Source: Silurus meridionalis
Taxonomy: Eukaryota > Chordata > Actinopteri > Siluriformes > Siluridae
Length of the DNA: 64,000 bases
Assembly: GCF_014805685.1 (NCBI RefSeq)
Contig: NC_060886.1
Coordinates: forward strand, 27,365,152-27,429,151
Direction of reading: 5' to 3'
The notes below the pieces were generated by a model. It searched no databases. It saw only the letters and a program-made list of their open reading frames with translations, and had not been told where the DNA came from. Of this stretch, positions 21,335-32,870 are shown piece by piece (within the stretch, counting starts at the first letter, position 1; the number at the start of each line of letters is the position of its first letter). The position numbers and the translations under genes are program-made.

Positions 21335-22260
21335 TTAATTAGTGTCTTCATTCAGAGAGGAATATCGGACAAATCCAAAGCCTTTGGACCGTCCATTGTG
21401 CAGTACCACCTGTAGGAGTGAGTGAGGAGATACAGAAAGCAAAAACATGAGCATTACATCACTTTCATGTAGAAAACCATGAGAAATAACAAGCACTGTC
21501 TGTATCCCATAATATAAACAGAACATCTGTGTTCTTTTATTATCAACGTTCTGCTCTCACTGGTGAATGAACAATGAAGCACTTTTATTTGAAAGGTCAT
21601 TTTCTGAGAGCAGAAACTTGCTGCAAGTGTACACTGGTTCTGGTATAATAGAGGATCTAATCCTAAGTAAACACTTTATTGAGAAAGAAATAAACTATAG
21701 GGATTAGTGATTGTAAGTAACCTTTGCGCTGGTGATGTTTCTATAAGGCAAGAACAAATCACTCTGTGGATGAATGTTCTTGTTGGCGTTGGGTCTTGGG
21801 TCTGGGCAGGGTTTTGAAGGCGAGATGGTTTCTACCTTCATGCCGTGACTTTGTCCCTGGGTGGTCTGAGAGGGACTTAAGTACACAGTCCTACTGCCCA
21901 GCACCCTGCCGTTCATCTCCAAGATAGCTACTCCAGCCTCATCAGCAGATGAAAACGTCACATACCCGATGACTTTTGAGCGTCCATTTTCCATCATGAC
22001 CTGTACGGGACAGCGAGCAGAAACACAAAGCAAAGAATGCACATCAATCGGTTAGGGGTTTGCAATATCAGAGCTCTCCACATTCAGAAAATACTCCAGC
22101 TGAGTACGGGGAGGAAACCCTAAGTTACTGGGAAATAAATAAAATGTAAGGATCAGTAGTTATAAATGACCTGTGCAGTGAGGACAGTCCCAAATCTCAG
22201 GAACGCTTCGTACAGGTCCGTCATCCACAGTACAGTCCAGATTTCTCAGGAGCAGTGTGA
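21335..22260 (-). pseudogene. Cytoplasmic poly(A)-binding-protein-like gene remnant
   Basis: Three minus-strand exons with GT-AG borders: 22260-22171, 22000-21722 and 21409-21335. The first reads LLLRNLDCTVDD then, after a frame slip, DLYEAFLRFGTVLTAQ (first half of an RRM with RNP2-like RNL). The second starts VMMENGRSKVIGYVTFSS and ends EMNGR plus a linker and NITSAK. The third reads GRSKGFGFVRYSS (RNP1) and stops at NEDTN. This order mimics PABPC RRM 4 with an extra second half, so part of the RRM was repeated. The frame slip and the missing rest of the protein mark it as a pseudogene or a fragment. Confidence 0.65.
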
Positions 22261-22269
22261 CTGTCTACA

Positions 22270-23430
22270 GAACAACAAAATCCAGCGTAATTATGACTTC
22301 ATTTACATTTCTTTGGCTTAAAAAAACAGAAAAAAAACACAGGTGTACAAAATGAACATTCAGCATTGGACTTTTGAGAAAGTTGTGCTGTGTGATTCAT
22401 GATAATCAGATTTATGGTGAGACAAACACCTTCAACAAAGTCATACTCATAAATAATAATCTACCTGATTATCTACACTCAGTTATACATTTTCTCACAT
22501 TCTCTAAAGTCTCCAAAAGTCCAAAGGAATTCAGCCTGTTCTTTTTGATCCACCATCATTGGCTCCTCCTCCATCTGCTTCTCCACCTTCTGCTCCTCCT
22601 CCAGCTGCTCCTCCACCTTCTGCTCCACCACCTCCAAAGAAGTGTCAGATAGAGATGGGTTATATGTATATAACATTTAACATGTGCCCAATATTACAAG
22701 AAGAGTATCTGTTCTTGATGAAGCCTGTTTGGTTAGGTGAAATAACACAAGGCAGAACTTTCTCCGGACAGCAGGCCAGAGTTTTTGCTAAGATTTTCAT
22801 TTCCTGGTCCAGGTGATTTACCAGAGGGCATACTTGCTAAGGCTATTTCTGTATCAGATATAGACTCATCCAATTGTAATGCCGTACCTACACTTATTGT
22901 AGGAATACATACATTTAAAAAAAGTCCTCTAATGTTGAAGTGTCAGCAGATAAAGGAGCAGTATATAGTGATTTATAACATTGGAAGAAACAGCCATTGA
23001 TTGTTAAATTATCAGTAGACTTTGTATCATGATCATTTTAAATTTCTGATATACAGAATCTATCCTACTGCAAGTGTGTGCTACTTACACATGATGGAAT
23101 GAGGGGATGATTTGGGGAAAGGTAGAAGGTTATTCATGTTTACTCCCATGCCATCACTCGAGAGGGGCAGACAAAAATAGAGATAAAAATGGTAATTGGC
23201 AGCAGAGGTGCTTTTAGCTTGAATGGGTGAACCACGTCATGACCTGCCCCCATCCTGCTGCCACCTAAAAAGATAAATAACTAATAACAATCTGCATTTA
23301 CTTTATCTTTATTAAGACTTTACAGTAAATACATAAAAAAAATTAAATACACAAATAAATAAAATGTAAAAATAAACAATAATAAATTTGCAATTCACAC
23401 AAAAAAGTAATTAAATAAATTTTTCACTAC
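22270..23430. other. No recognisable gene; short purine/pyrimidine repeat
   Basis: 22555-22640 is a CTCCTCCA/CTGCTCCT-type low-complexity repeat that produces long proline, leucine or glutamate frames. Nothing else recognised. Confidence 0.5.
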
Positions 23431-23433
23431 AAA

Positions 23434-23660
23434 GTGGGTTCCCTGGTGGTCTAGTGGTCTTCCCAGTCAGGGAACCATCCCCAGCCATTAGGGTTGCACA
23501 AGCCAGTTCATTCTTAGTGCCGGTCCCAAGCCCGGATAAATAGGGAGGGTTGCGTTAGGAAGGGCATCCAGCGTAAAAACGTGCCAAATCGAACATGCGG
23601 ATCACGAATACGGATGATCCGCTGTGGCGACCCCTAATGAGAGAAGCCGAAAGAAAGTTA
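23434..23660 (+). mobile_element. tRNA-Glu-derived SINE with 13-bp target duplications
   Basis: The head TCCCTGGTGGTCTAGTGG is tRNA-Glu-like but lacks its middle. The body and tail (CCGCTGTGGCGACCCCTAAT ... AGCCGAAAG) follow. TTTTCACTACAAA stands at both 23421-23433 and 23661-23673, a perfect target-site duplication. The tail resembles the RTE LINE end at 29681-29757, suggesting which LINE moved it. Confidence 0.88.
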
Positions 23661-23673
23661 TTTTCACTACAAA

Positions 23674-24125
23674 AGAATTTCCCTAAAAACAGACCTTTCT
23701 TGCTTTGTTTGATGCAAAGTCATCAATTACATCATTGTTGCAAATCTGACCAGCAATTGCATGGTTGATATTTATGACAGCGAGTTTGCTGAGGTGCTCT
23801 TGTGACATGGTTTAGCCACAAGATCTTTTGCATGAAAGTTGTTTTAAAATTTTTTTCACTTTTTCTATCAGTAATTACACTAATAAAGGAGAGGTAGAGG
23901 GTAGATTTGAACCCAAAAAGACATGCATCAAAGACCATGATGCGACCATGATGCGAACCACTACATCAGCCCCCCAAAATTATAATAATAAAAATAATAA
24001 GAATTATAATAATTATAAGTATCATCATCATAACTGTGGTTGGTTATAGAAACAGATGAATTGTAACACACAGGTCACATCCTTAATCAGTCTCTGATTG
24101 ATCCTTAATCAATCAGATAGACCTT
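23674..24125. other. No recognisable gene
   Basis: AT-rich, with an AATTATAAT-type low-complexity run at about 23978-24020. Confidence 0.4.
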
Positions 24126-24153
24126 CCACAATACATGGACACCAGAGTCAGCT

Positions 24154-27100
24154 GTGTTCATGTGTACGACCACCAGACACTGTTACAGTACAGGCATCAT
24201 GCAACCAACAATCTGCATGATGATCTTATTAACAACCTTCGCGACCTCGGATTGCTGCGACCTCGGCCACAAAGACCAGGCCCCCAGCCCTCAGTGTTAC
24301 CTGATGCCGGTGGCGGAGAGAGACCTCAGCGCTGTCCGAGGAAGCGGAAGCGGCAAGCGGGCGGGTGTCCGTGCTAGGCTAAATGCTAACCCTAGCCGGC
24401 CGGCTATCCCGTCCATTTTTCTTTCCAACGTCTGCTCCCTGGATAATAAACTGGACTACATCCGACTCCAGCAAACCACACAGCGAGAGTTTAAAGACTG
24501 TTGCGTCTTTGTTTTCACGGAGACGTGGCTCAGCGACAGAGTTCCAGACGCCGCCATCCAGCTAGACGGGCTAACCGTGTTTCGAGCCGACAGAAATGCA
24601 GCTCTGTGCGGTAAGACTCGCGGTGGTGGCGTGTGTGTTTATATCAACACGGAATGGTGTAAGAACTCTGTGCTCGTTTCATGCTACTGCTCATCGCTAG
24701 TGGAGTTTGTGACTGTTAGATGCAGACCTTTTTATTTACCACGGGAATTCACCACTGTTTACATTGTCGGAGTGTACATTCCTCCCAGTGCTAATGCTAA
24801 GGAGGCACTGTGTGAACTCTACGGCGCTATTAGCGACCTGCAGAATGCTCACCCCGACGGATTGTTTATTATCGCCGGAGATTTCAACCATGCGAATCTC
24901 AAGACTGTGCTTCCTAAACTCCATCAGCATGTGGACTTTGCAACGAGAGGAGCAAACACGCTGGATCTTGTTTACACAAACATCCCCGGCGCGTATCGTG
25001 CGGAGCCCCGCCCCTATCTCGGATACTCAGACCACTGCTCTGTTATGCTTATTCCAGCATACAGACCGCTCATCAGACGCTCTAAACCAGTTCTGAAACA
25101 GGTGAAAACCTGGCCTGAAGGAGCCACTTCTGCTCTTCTGGACTGTTTTGAGTGCACTGACTGGGACATGTTTAGAGAGGCTGCAACCAACGGCGATTCC
25201 ATCAACTTGGAGGAGTACACGTCATCAGTGACCTGCTACATCAGCAAGTGCGTTGATGATGTGACCATCTCCAAGACCATCACTACACGCTCCAACCAGA
25301 AACCGTGGATGACTGCAAACGTGCGTGCGCTGTTAAAACAAAGAGACTCTGCCTTCAGAACAGGGGACAAGGCGGCCTTAAAAACAGCAAGGGCCAAACT
25401 GTCTCGTGCTATCAGAGAGGCAAAGCGCGCGCACGCGAAGAAAATCCACGCCCACTTCCAGGACAGTGGAGACACCCGGCACATGTGGCAGGGTATCCAG
25501 GTGATCCCGAATTACAAGACCACATCACCTGCTTGTGACCGTGACGCCTCCCTCCCAGATGCGCTGAACGACTTCTACGCCTGGTTTGAGGTACAGAACA
25601 ATGTGGTGGCGAGGAAGACCATCCCTCCTCCCACTGACCAGGTGCTCTGTCTAACCACAGCTGAAGTGAGGAAAACTCTATGCAGAGTTAACCCACGGAA
25701 GTCTGCTGGACCTGACAACATTCCTGGCAGAGTGCTCAGGGAATGTGCAGAACAACTAGCAGATGTCTTCACTGACATCTTCAACATCTCCCTGAGCAGT
25801 AACGTTGTTCCCACGTGCCTCAAGACAACGACCATCGTTCCTGTGCCAAAGAAATCAACTGTCTCCTGCCTCAATGACTATCGTCCCGTCGCGCTCACTC
25901 CCATCGTCATGAAGTGCTTCGAGAGGCTCGTCATGAGGCACATCAAGACACAGCTTCCACCCTCCCTGGACTCCATGCAGTTTGCGTATCGTCCAAACCG
26001 TTCCACGGACGATGCCATCTCCACAACCCTCCACCTGGCCCTCACCCACCTGGATAACAAGGACTCGTATGTACGAATGCTGTTCATTGATTTCAGCTCA
26101 GCATTCAACACAATCATTCCTCAGCACCTGATCGAGAAGCTGAACCTTCTGGGCCTGAACACCTCTCTCTGCAACTGTATCCTGGATTTCCTGACTGGGA
26201 GACCTCAGGCAGTCCGGATCGGGAACAGCATCTCCAGCACCACCACACTGAGCACTGGAGCCCCTCAGGGCTGTGTGAACCTTCTGGGCCTGAACACCTC
26301 TCTCTGCAACTGTATCCTGGATTTCCTGACTGGGAGACCTCAGGCAGTCCGGATCGGGAACAGCATCTCCAGCACCACCACACTGAGCACTGGAGCCCCT
26401 CAGGCTGTGTGCTCAGTCCACTGCTGTTCACTCTGCTGACTCACGACTGTGCACCAACGCACAGCTCGAATCATATCATCAAGTTTGCTAATGACACGAC
26501 CGTGGTGGGTCTAATCAGCAGGAATGATGAGTCAGCATATAGAGAAGAGGTGCAACGGTTAACTGCCTGGTGTGGAGCAAACAACCTGTCTCTGAACGTG
26601 GACAAAACGAAAGAGATGGTTGTGGACTTCAGACGAGCACAGAGTGACCAATCTCCACTGATTATCGATGGATCCTATGTGGAGATCGTCAAGAGCACCA
26701 GATTCCTTGGTGTTCATCTGGCGGACAACCTCACCTGGTCACTTAACACCAGCTCCATCACCAAGAAAGCCCAGCAGCGTCTCTACTTCCTGAGAAGGCT
26801 GAGGAAAGCCCATCTCCCTCCCCCCATCCTGTCCATGTTCTACAGAGGGGCCATTGAGAGTATCCTGAGCAGCTGCATCACTGCCTGGCTTGGGAATTGC
26901 ACCGTCTCGGATCGCAAGACCCTACAGAGGATAGTGAGGACAGCTGAGAAGATCATCGGAGTCTCTCTCCCTCTATCATGGACATTTACACCACACGCTG
27001 CATCCAAAGCACACAGCATTGTGGATGATCACACACACCCCTCACACACATACTTCACCCTCCTACCATCAGGAAAACGGCTTCGAAGCATTCGGGCCGT

Positions 27101-27164
27101 CACAACAAGACTGTGTAACAGTTTCTTTCCACAAGCCATCAGGCTTCTAAACACAAAGAACTGA
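24154..27164 (+). pseudogene. CR1/L2 LINE ORF2: endonuclease-reverse transcriptase (broken)
   Basis: APE endonuclease: [41 protein letters not shown] and YSDHCSV are all in place at about 24420-25050. [35 protein letters not shown] and motif [12 protein letters not shown] are present at about 25690-26110. Two defects kill it. A 135-base block is tandemly duplicated at 26142-26411, and the second copy has lost one G after GAPQ, shifting the frame. The sequence resumes in another frame at 26409 ([13 protein letters not shown]), and motif C reads FAND instead of FADD. The thumb and C-terminus run on to 27164. Confidence 0.9.
26142..26411. repeat. 135-bp in-frame tandem duplication within the LINE RT
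   Basis: The run from GAACCTTCTGGGCCTGAACA to GCCCCTCAGG is present twice in a row with a 135-base period. 135 is 45 codons. The copies differ by one G near 26404. Confidence 0.95.
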
Positions 27165-27185
27165 ACAGAACTCACACACACTCAC

Positions 27186-27236
<51 letters not shown>
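27186..27236. repeat. (CA)n microsatellite in LINE 3' UTR
   Basis: CA dinucleotide run directly after the LINE stop codon. Confidence 0.95.
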
Positions 27237-27239
<3 letters not shown>

Positions 27240-27734
27240 TGTGTGTTACTGTTACTGAACTGTACAACCTGGACTAAACACAATCATCACTCATCTCGAT
27301 CCACTCCACCACCATTTATATATTTATTATTATTGTACCTTGTATTCAGTAAATGTTTACATGCTGTCTTTGCACCTCCTTGCTGCTGTTTTTTTGCACT
27401 ACATTGCTCTGTTCTGTCTGTACTTTCTCCTGGGTATAGTTTTTACATTTCTCCTCACACAGTACTGTATATTTAAGTATACAGTAGGTTTACTAGTCGG
27501 CGCTATACTTGGTTTTTTCTTTTGTCTTGTCTTGTGTTGTCTGTCTGCACTCTGTCTGTCTGTACTGTTCTTTTGTTTGCACTGTTTGCACCAGGCTGCA
27601 CTCGATGCACTTTATGTTGTTTTGTTGTTTAGTGTAGCACCAGGGTTTCGGAGGAACTTTGTTTCGTTTTTACTGTGTACTGTGTACCACTGTGTATAGT
27701 AAAAAATGACAATAAAAGCCACTTGACTTGACTC

Positions 27735-27840
27735 ACACTGCCCTCTAGTGGCAGGGACAGGCATGCTTTTTTGCTTAGTTCTGTATAAATATTATTAATC
27801 TTTATTTGCTTTAGTTATATTTAATGTTGATTTGATGTTC
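27735..27840. repeat. Segment paralogous to 12545-12640
   Basis: Shares CTGCCCTCTAGTGGCA, TTGCTTAGTTCTGT-like and AAATATTATTAA blocks with 12545-12640. The LINE ends exactly at its left border. Confidence 0.6.
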
Positions 27841-27957
27841 TTTTTGTTTCTTCTTCTCCCTGTATTCACTTCATGGAAAATATTCAATAATAGATAGATA
27901 GATAGATTGTGATTGACTGTGATTAGAATTTTGATGATCTCTATATGACAGATGTTT

Positions 27958-29612
27958 AGGAACCGGGTTAACGGGTGTGTTGTAGGAACTCGCACACGGC
28001 TTGATCACACCCTGTTGTCACAGAGAGGTCAAGATCTAGTCTATTCCCTGCAACTTTGTTTCAGAGAGAGGATATTGTTTAAAAAATACAGGATGCAAAA
28101 GTTTTAGTTTAGCTTCATAAGGAGGACAATAAACCAAGCCCACATCGTCCTTATGCTCTGCCCAGAGGAGAGATGGCAATTCTTCCAGTTAAGAAGGGAG
28201 TGGTAATTTCTGTGTGTTACAGAGAAAACAGTCGTTAATGCTCATGTTAGAAATAAATGACAGAGGAGCAGAATCAGGAACTAAAACCGTGAGTTTAGAG
28301 CCGGAAAAGGTGAGAGAAATGTGCAGCCTACTCATGAGATCTCGGCCCAAGATATTAAATGGACAATCAGGCAAAAAAAACAAAACGATGATGCAGAAAA
28401 ATGTGTGTGTTGGAAGGACAGGTTACTACGATTGGTGAGCTGATACTTCAGGACTTTCTGTACCTCTGGACGACAGTTATGCATAAAAGTCGTGAGGAAC
28501 AGAGGGTTACTGTCTGCGTCTTCTAACTCCATCCCTCCCAATAAAGTCCAAGTCTCCTTAAATCGGGTTAAAAATTTGGAAGAAGTTTCACCCTTCTCAT
28601 GTTTAGAGTCAGTTACTTGAGAGAAATCTCTATTGGCCTGCTGCTGCTGGAGTAGGAATTTGGTCAACTCCTTTTTTAACTCTGAAAGAGCATCTTGCTC
28701 AGCCCAGTGATAATAATAGAAGTGGTTTTGCTCCTACTTGTTTCGACCCTTCCACCTCGTCGAAGTGTTTCTTCATCGTAACTGTCTCCTAGTACTGCAT
28801 GAAGGATAAACCTATAGTCTGCGCCTGTAAACTGATTACGGCGGGTAGAGCTCATTAGCATGTCAACGAAATGCAGAGGTTTAGATGGGGATGGAAGAAC
28901 CCTGATAATGTCTTTAGGGTCCCCAATTGAGGGCGGATGTAATTTTGGGGCCGCGGGCCGACTTTGACCATACGCATACCGCATTAGTGTGAGTTTTGGG
29001 CCATGGAGGAGGATCGATCTTTGGGACCGAAGGAGACACTGACGCTCCATCCCGATAGGGTGGGGGTGGAACATTTGGCGATAAAGATGGTTTTGGCTTG
29101 GCTTCGATTCTGGGCAGAGACTTAAGTTCTCTTTTTGAGTTTGGTATAGAGTGATATTTATCCCAGATTGGTTTCATTTCTACCCATTTTTGATAACTAT
29201 CACCCATGTAAGAATAACCCCAGTTAGGATCGCCCAAACCTTCATAAATTTGGGAATGTGCAGACTTCAGGTATTCAGACTTAAAGGTACCACCACGGGG
29301 ATAAGTCATAAATTGAGGTTGTTATTCAGTCCACCCTGCTAAATTGTCTATAAAAGGTGAGACCACAACGATTCATCAAGTCCCAAGGGGCTTCCTCAGG
29401 ATCTGGTTTAGGATATTTTGTCCGAGAATTACCTACGATCCAATATAGGTACAACTGTCTGACAAGGTTAGACAGTTAGAAGGTTGGAGGCCAGAGATCA
29501 AGATAGGTAAACTGTTGAAAGTGTAGGCACGCACCTTCGCTTACAACACGAGGTGCGTGCCTACACTTTCAACGGTACGGCAAGATACCAAATCAGCACA
29601 ACACAGATACAA
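27958..29612 (-). pseudogene. ERV-B gag-pro fragment without LTRs
   Basis: Homologous along its length to 44040-45690 of the ERV-B provirus. Minus-strand pieces give gag (KSEYLKSAHSQIYEGLGDPN, FILHAVLGDSYDEETL, WTLLGGMELEDA) and the protease/RT spacer (LLGRDLMSRLHISL). Frames are interrupted several times and a few dozen codons are missing relative to the other copy. It stops at an AACCGGGTTAACGGG junction at 27960 and has no LTR, so it did not insert as a provirus in its present form. Confidence 0.8.
29514..29573. repeat. Fold-back: 23-bp perfect arms, 14-base loop
   Basis: Left arm 29514-29536, right arm 29551-29573 (AGGTGCGTGCCTACACTTTC and inverse). In the paralogous ERV-B copy near 45640-45665 only the right-arm sequence exists, so the left arm is a newly copied inverted segment. 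Confidence 0.9.
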
Positions 29613-29616
29613 GGTG

Positions 29617-29617
29617 T

Positions 29618-29677
<60 letters not shown>
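29617..29677. repeat. (TA)n microsatellite
   Basis: Pure TA run of about 60 bases. Confidence 0.97.
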
Positions 29678-29679
<2 letters not shown>

Positions 29680-29680
29680 T

Positions 29681-29757
29681 TGAAAGAAGCAGAAATAGAG
29701 GACAGGGTAGTGTGGAGGAGGATGATCTGCTGTGGCGCCCCCTAAAGGGAGGAGCCG
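29681..29757 (+). mobile_element. RTE LINE 3' end
   Basis: Reads EAEIEDRVVWRRMICCGAP then stop, the usual C-terminal end of RTE ORF2, merged with the tail GCTGTGGCGCCCCCTAAAGG and GGAGCCGAAA. Only this last piece was inserted. Confidence 0.65.
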
Positions 29758-30689
29758 AAATATATATATTTTTTATTTTTTCTCACTGAAGTTTTTGTGT
29801 GAGGTTTCTTTATCTATCTGTGTGAATATTTTACACATATTTTTCATATTTTTATGAATGTGATGGCACATAGTGATAAGTCTACCACACATTAATATTT
29901 AGAGAACAATAAGTGAAATATCACCACAGGGGCTGCTGATTTGTTGTGTGTTCATCAGAAGAAACATTAAATACTTCCAGTGAGCTTCAGTCTGCAGTCC
30001 CGTGTCTGATTTCACATCACACCACACAGAGTCAAGTATTTCAACTGGTGTCGTCGATAGTGATGAGCGATACCAATTATTTTCTTTTCAATCCGATACA
30101 GAGTACTTTCAAGACCAGTATCACCGATACGATACTTAATATGTATAAAATGTTTTTTTTAAATAACTTAAGAAAAATGTCCAGTTGAAATATCTTCATA
30201 TCTGAAACAATCTGTATGGTATAAAGTAAAACTCTCTGAAAAGATTCTGCTCAAGAACTGAATCAATCCAGAAGATGGGGGTCGTGTCTGTGTTCCTCCT
30301 CTGCTCTCCTCAGCTGTACTCAGACATGCTCTATAGGGTGTTTTACTTTTAGATGCTTTGTTATATTTGTGGTATTGCCACAGTGGTGTATTATTCTTGA
30401 CATGTCACATGAAGCTTCATAATTGTTAACTGGTGTGTAATAACTTTAGATTATTATTATTTTTCTTTCAGTCATGATCTTAGCAATGCACTCGAATCCC
30501 TTTTTAAACCTGCACTGTGTCTGCCTAGACCAGGGGTGTCAAACTCAGGCCCGCGAGATCATATCAAATGTGTATTAGAGTTGCCCGCCAATATATAGCG
30601 CATATACCGCTAATACTACAAATCCCAGAATGCTTTGTTAGTGCGTAGACCGCTAAAAAACTCCGCGCTGAAAAACTCTGCGTACTCAG

Positions 30690-31142
30690 CACTGAATTTA
30701 CCCGGAGATTTGCCGACTTTGAATCCCAGAAATGCAGATTTGATCTGCTCAGAAATCCGTTTGGGGTTGACGTGGAAAGCGCACCAGCCAATCTCCAAAT
30801 GAAGCTGATTAAACTCCAGTGTAAAGACACGCTCAAGTCAAAGTACGACTCTGTGTGTGCTGCACAGTTTTCATGTTTCCTTCCCGACACATTGCTCCAA
30901 CTCTGTGCCCAAGCTGCTCAAATGCTCTCTGTGTTCACCAGCACATATCTGTGTGTGTAACTGTGAACAAAACACCACTCAGGAGTCTCACTGATGAACA
31001 TCTTCACTCAATCCTGAGGATTTCCTCAACTCAGAGCCTAAACCCAGACATGATGCACATTGCATCTAAGAAGAGATGCAGGTATCTGACTTCATCCAAT
31101 CAGAGTAAGTCAGAGTGTAGCAAATTGAGCTTGAATGAATGA
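30690..31142 (+). pseudogene. hAT transposase C-terminal remnant
   Basis: The plus-strand frame from about 30720 reads RFADFESQKCRFDLLRNPFG and NLQMKLIKLQCKDTLKSKYD, then after a stop and shift LRSLTDEHLHSILRISSTQS. This is the C-terminal dimerisation region of the hAT/GTF2IRD2-like transposase group. N-terminal BED finger and most of the catalytic core are missing. Confidence 0.75.
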
Positions 31143-31292
31143 AGTCTTTATGGATTTTTTCTACTCCAAGGCATGAACTGTTAATGGTTAAAAGATTGAT
31201 TTTTTTTTTTAATTGAAGGAAATTATTATTTTAGGTTGTGTTGTTGCCCTGTAAAAAAAACTTTTTCATTAAAAAGGAATTTGAAAGGCTAT

Positions 31293-31293
<1 letters not shown>

Positions 31294-31347
<54 letters not shown>
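31294..31347. repeat. (GA)n microsatellite
   Basis: GA run with one CG interruption, inside the hAT element. Confidence 0.95.
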
Positions 31348-31873
31348 TAATAAGAAACGAATAGCACTGATGTGTGTTTTATTTCAAATTTAATTTCTTA
31401 TGTGTTTATAATATTAAACTTTGGTTGTTCCAGATTCAATGTTTATGCAAAACTAAAGTTTGAAATATAAAAAGGTCCAACATTACACATATGGAGAGAC
31501 GGAAAACATGCACAATTGCAGTCATTTTTCAATAAATATTGAGTTTGGCCCTACAACTTCGTCCCAGTTTTTAATTATGGCCCACTGTGAATTTGAGTTT
31601 GACACCCCTGGCCTAGACCAAATGACTGAATGCTGTCATTATAAGGGGTGGTACAGCGGAAGAAGATATAGTTCCTATTGACATTGACTACATCTCTATT
31701 TAAGCATTATAAATATTTATATACTATATGGCATATCAAAAATAAAATATTCTTAACTCACTTGTTTGAAACAAACAGATGGAATCGATACTTCTATTAG
31801 AGAATCAATCCTTTTTATACAATGCCAGCATCTAAAATATTCGATACTTTTGGAACAATCCGCCCATCCCCAG

Positions 31874-32372
31874 TCATCCACATACATAAAAAAATGTATT
31901 AATGGTACATTGTTAAAATTAATTAGATTTAGATAAGATTAGGGAATAACTCGTTAAACAATATTACCTAAATGTAAAAATAAAATATATACAATCCCAC
32001 AATACATTTGCTGTAGTATAAAATATATTAATAAATAATGTATAGACGTATAGATTATTATAGGATTGTAAATCTTTATTGCAGGTTTCCTTTTGCTTTT
32101 AAAATAATCAATAAATTGCTAAATGTGTTTGAGAAACTATAGCAATGCTCCTCCAATGTTCTCAACAGAGGTTTCCCTCGAATGTTAGGATGTCATGAGA
32201 TCTTTTAAGAACATTGTAGCATTCAATGATTTTGTAATATGAGAAATAAACCTTTACAAAAGTGTAATAAATGGATCAGTTAACACTTTAATCAAATTCT
32301 CAGGCTCTGTGCAGAACTGATGTATTTGTTCTTCTTCTTTAGTATGTTTTTGTCTCTCTGGATTTTGCTCAG
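31874..32372. other. No recognisable gene
   Basis: AT-rich sequence. No frame or repeat identified. Confidence 0.4.
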
Positions 32373-32870
32373 TCTTAAGGAATATGTGAATGTGTGTGTA
32401 AAAGACAAAAATTCTGACAGCATTTGGTCGGTGCACTTTCAGAATTCTTTGAGCCAGGCAGAGGAGAAGAAGAGGAAGGACGTGGTGTCCAGAGTACCGG
32501 TGAGATCTACAAACTGGTATCAGACATGGACTAAGTGTAGGCCTCAGCTGAGCTGAAAGAGGCAGAACTTCTTCAGACTAACAGGAAGTGCAACAGGTTA
32601 ATGGCAGTAAGAGGGAAATTTATTAATCATTAAGCAGTACATGATGAGTTCCTCCACATGCCGTAAGGACTTTTATTCTATCTCAAATTTAATTTGTAGT
32701 TGTAGATGCTGAGATTATTTTGTATTAAATGGATGTAAAGTTTAAAGCTCTTCTGTTCCATGGCTGTGATTTAGGAGTGGGAGAAGTACCAGGATGTTTA
32801 CGGTACCATGAAGGTGAAGTACAACGGGATGAAAGAATCCACATTGAGGCCACATGGCATCACTCTGTAA
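32373..32870 (+). CDS. Two terminal exons of an unidentified gene
   Basis: Exon 32373-32499 (after TTTGCTCAG, before GTGAGATC) and exon 32775-32870 (after GATTTAG) join in phase. The joined frame reads through LKEYVNVCVKDKNSDS, QAEEKKRKDVVSRVP and EWEKYQDVYGTMKVKYNG to a TAA at 32868-32870, about 74 codons. It is charged and helical in character (EEKKRK). I do not recognise the family. Upstream exons are not found on the left, where repeats begin, so it may be a gene fragment. The fact that both exons stay open and in phase is the only support. Confidence 0.35.

Larger units (their letters stand above)
24130..27733 (+). mobile_element. CR1/L2-type LINE
   Basis: A Jockey-superfamily non-LTR retrotransposon with endonuclease and reverse transcriptase in one ORF, a (CA)n tract in the 3' UTR, AATAAA at 27711-27716 and a short CTTGACTTGAC tail instead of poly(A). 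Only one ORF is seen; a 5' ORF1 is absent, so the copy is probably 5'-truncated. Confidence 0.85.
30531..31610 (+). mobile_element. hAT transposon with perfect 8-bp target duplication
   Basis: Inverted ends CAGGGGTGTCAAACTCA and TGAGTTTGACACCCCTG. GCCTAGAC stands at both 30523-30530 and 31611-31618, the 8-bp duplication expected of hAT. The length of 1,080 bp, against the 2.5-4 kb of autonomous members, shows an internally deleted copy. Confidence 0.95.
30059..31873. mobile_element. Outer DNA transposon split by a hAT insertion
   Basis: Left end TGATGAGCGATACCAATT and right end GGAACAATCCGCCCATCCCC look like degenerate inverted ends of the GGGATGGGCGATACC type. Inner parts carry further ATACGATAC motifs on both sides. 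The hAT element at 30531-31610 sits inside it. Confidence 0.5.

Noticed and set aside
26114..26431. Minus-strand frame in the LINE with a repeated Cys/Trp-rich motif
   Set aside because: Produced by the 135-bp duplication read on the wrong strand.
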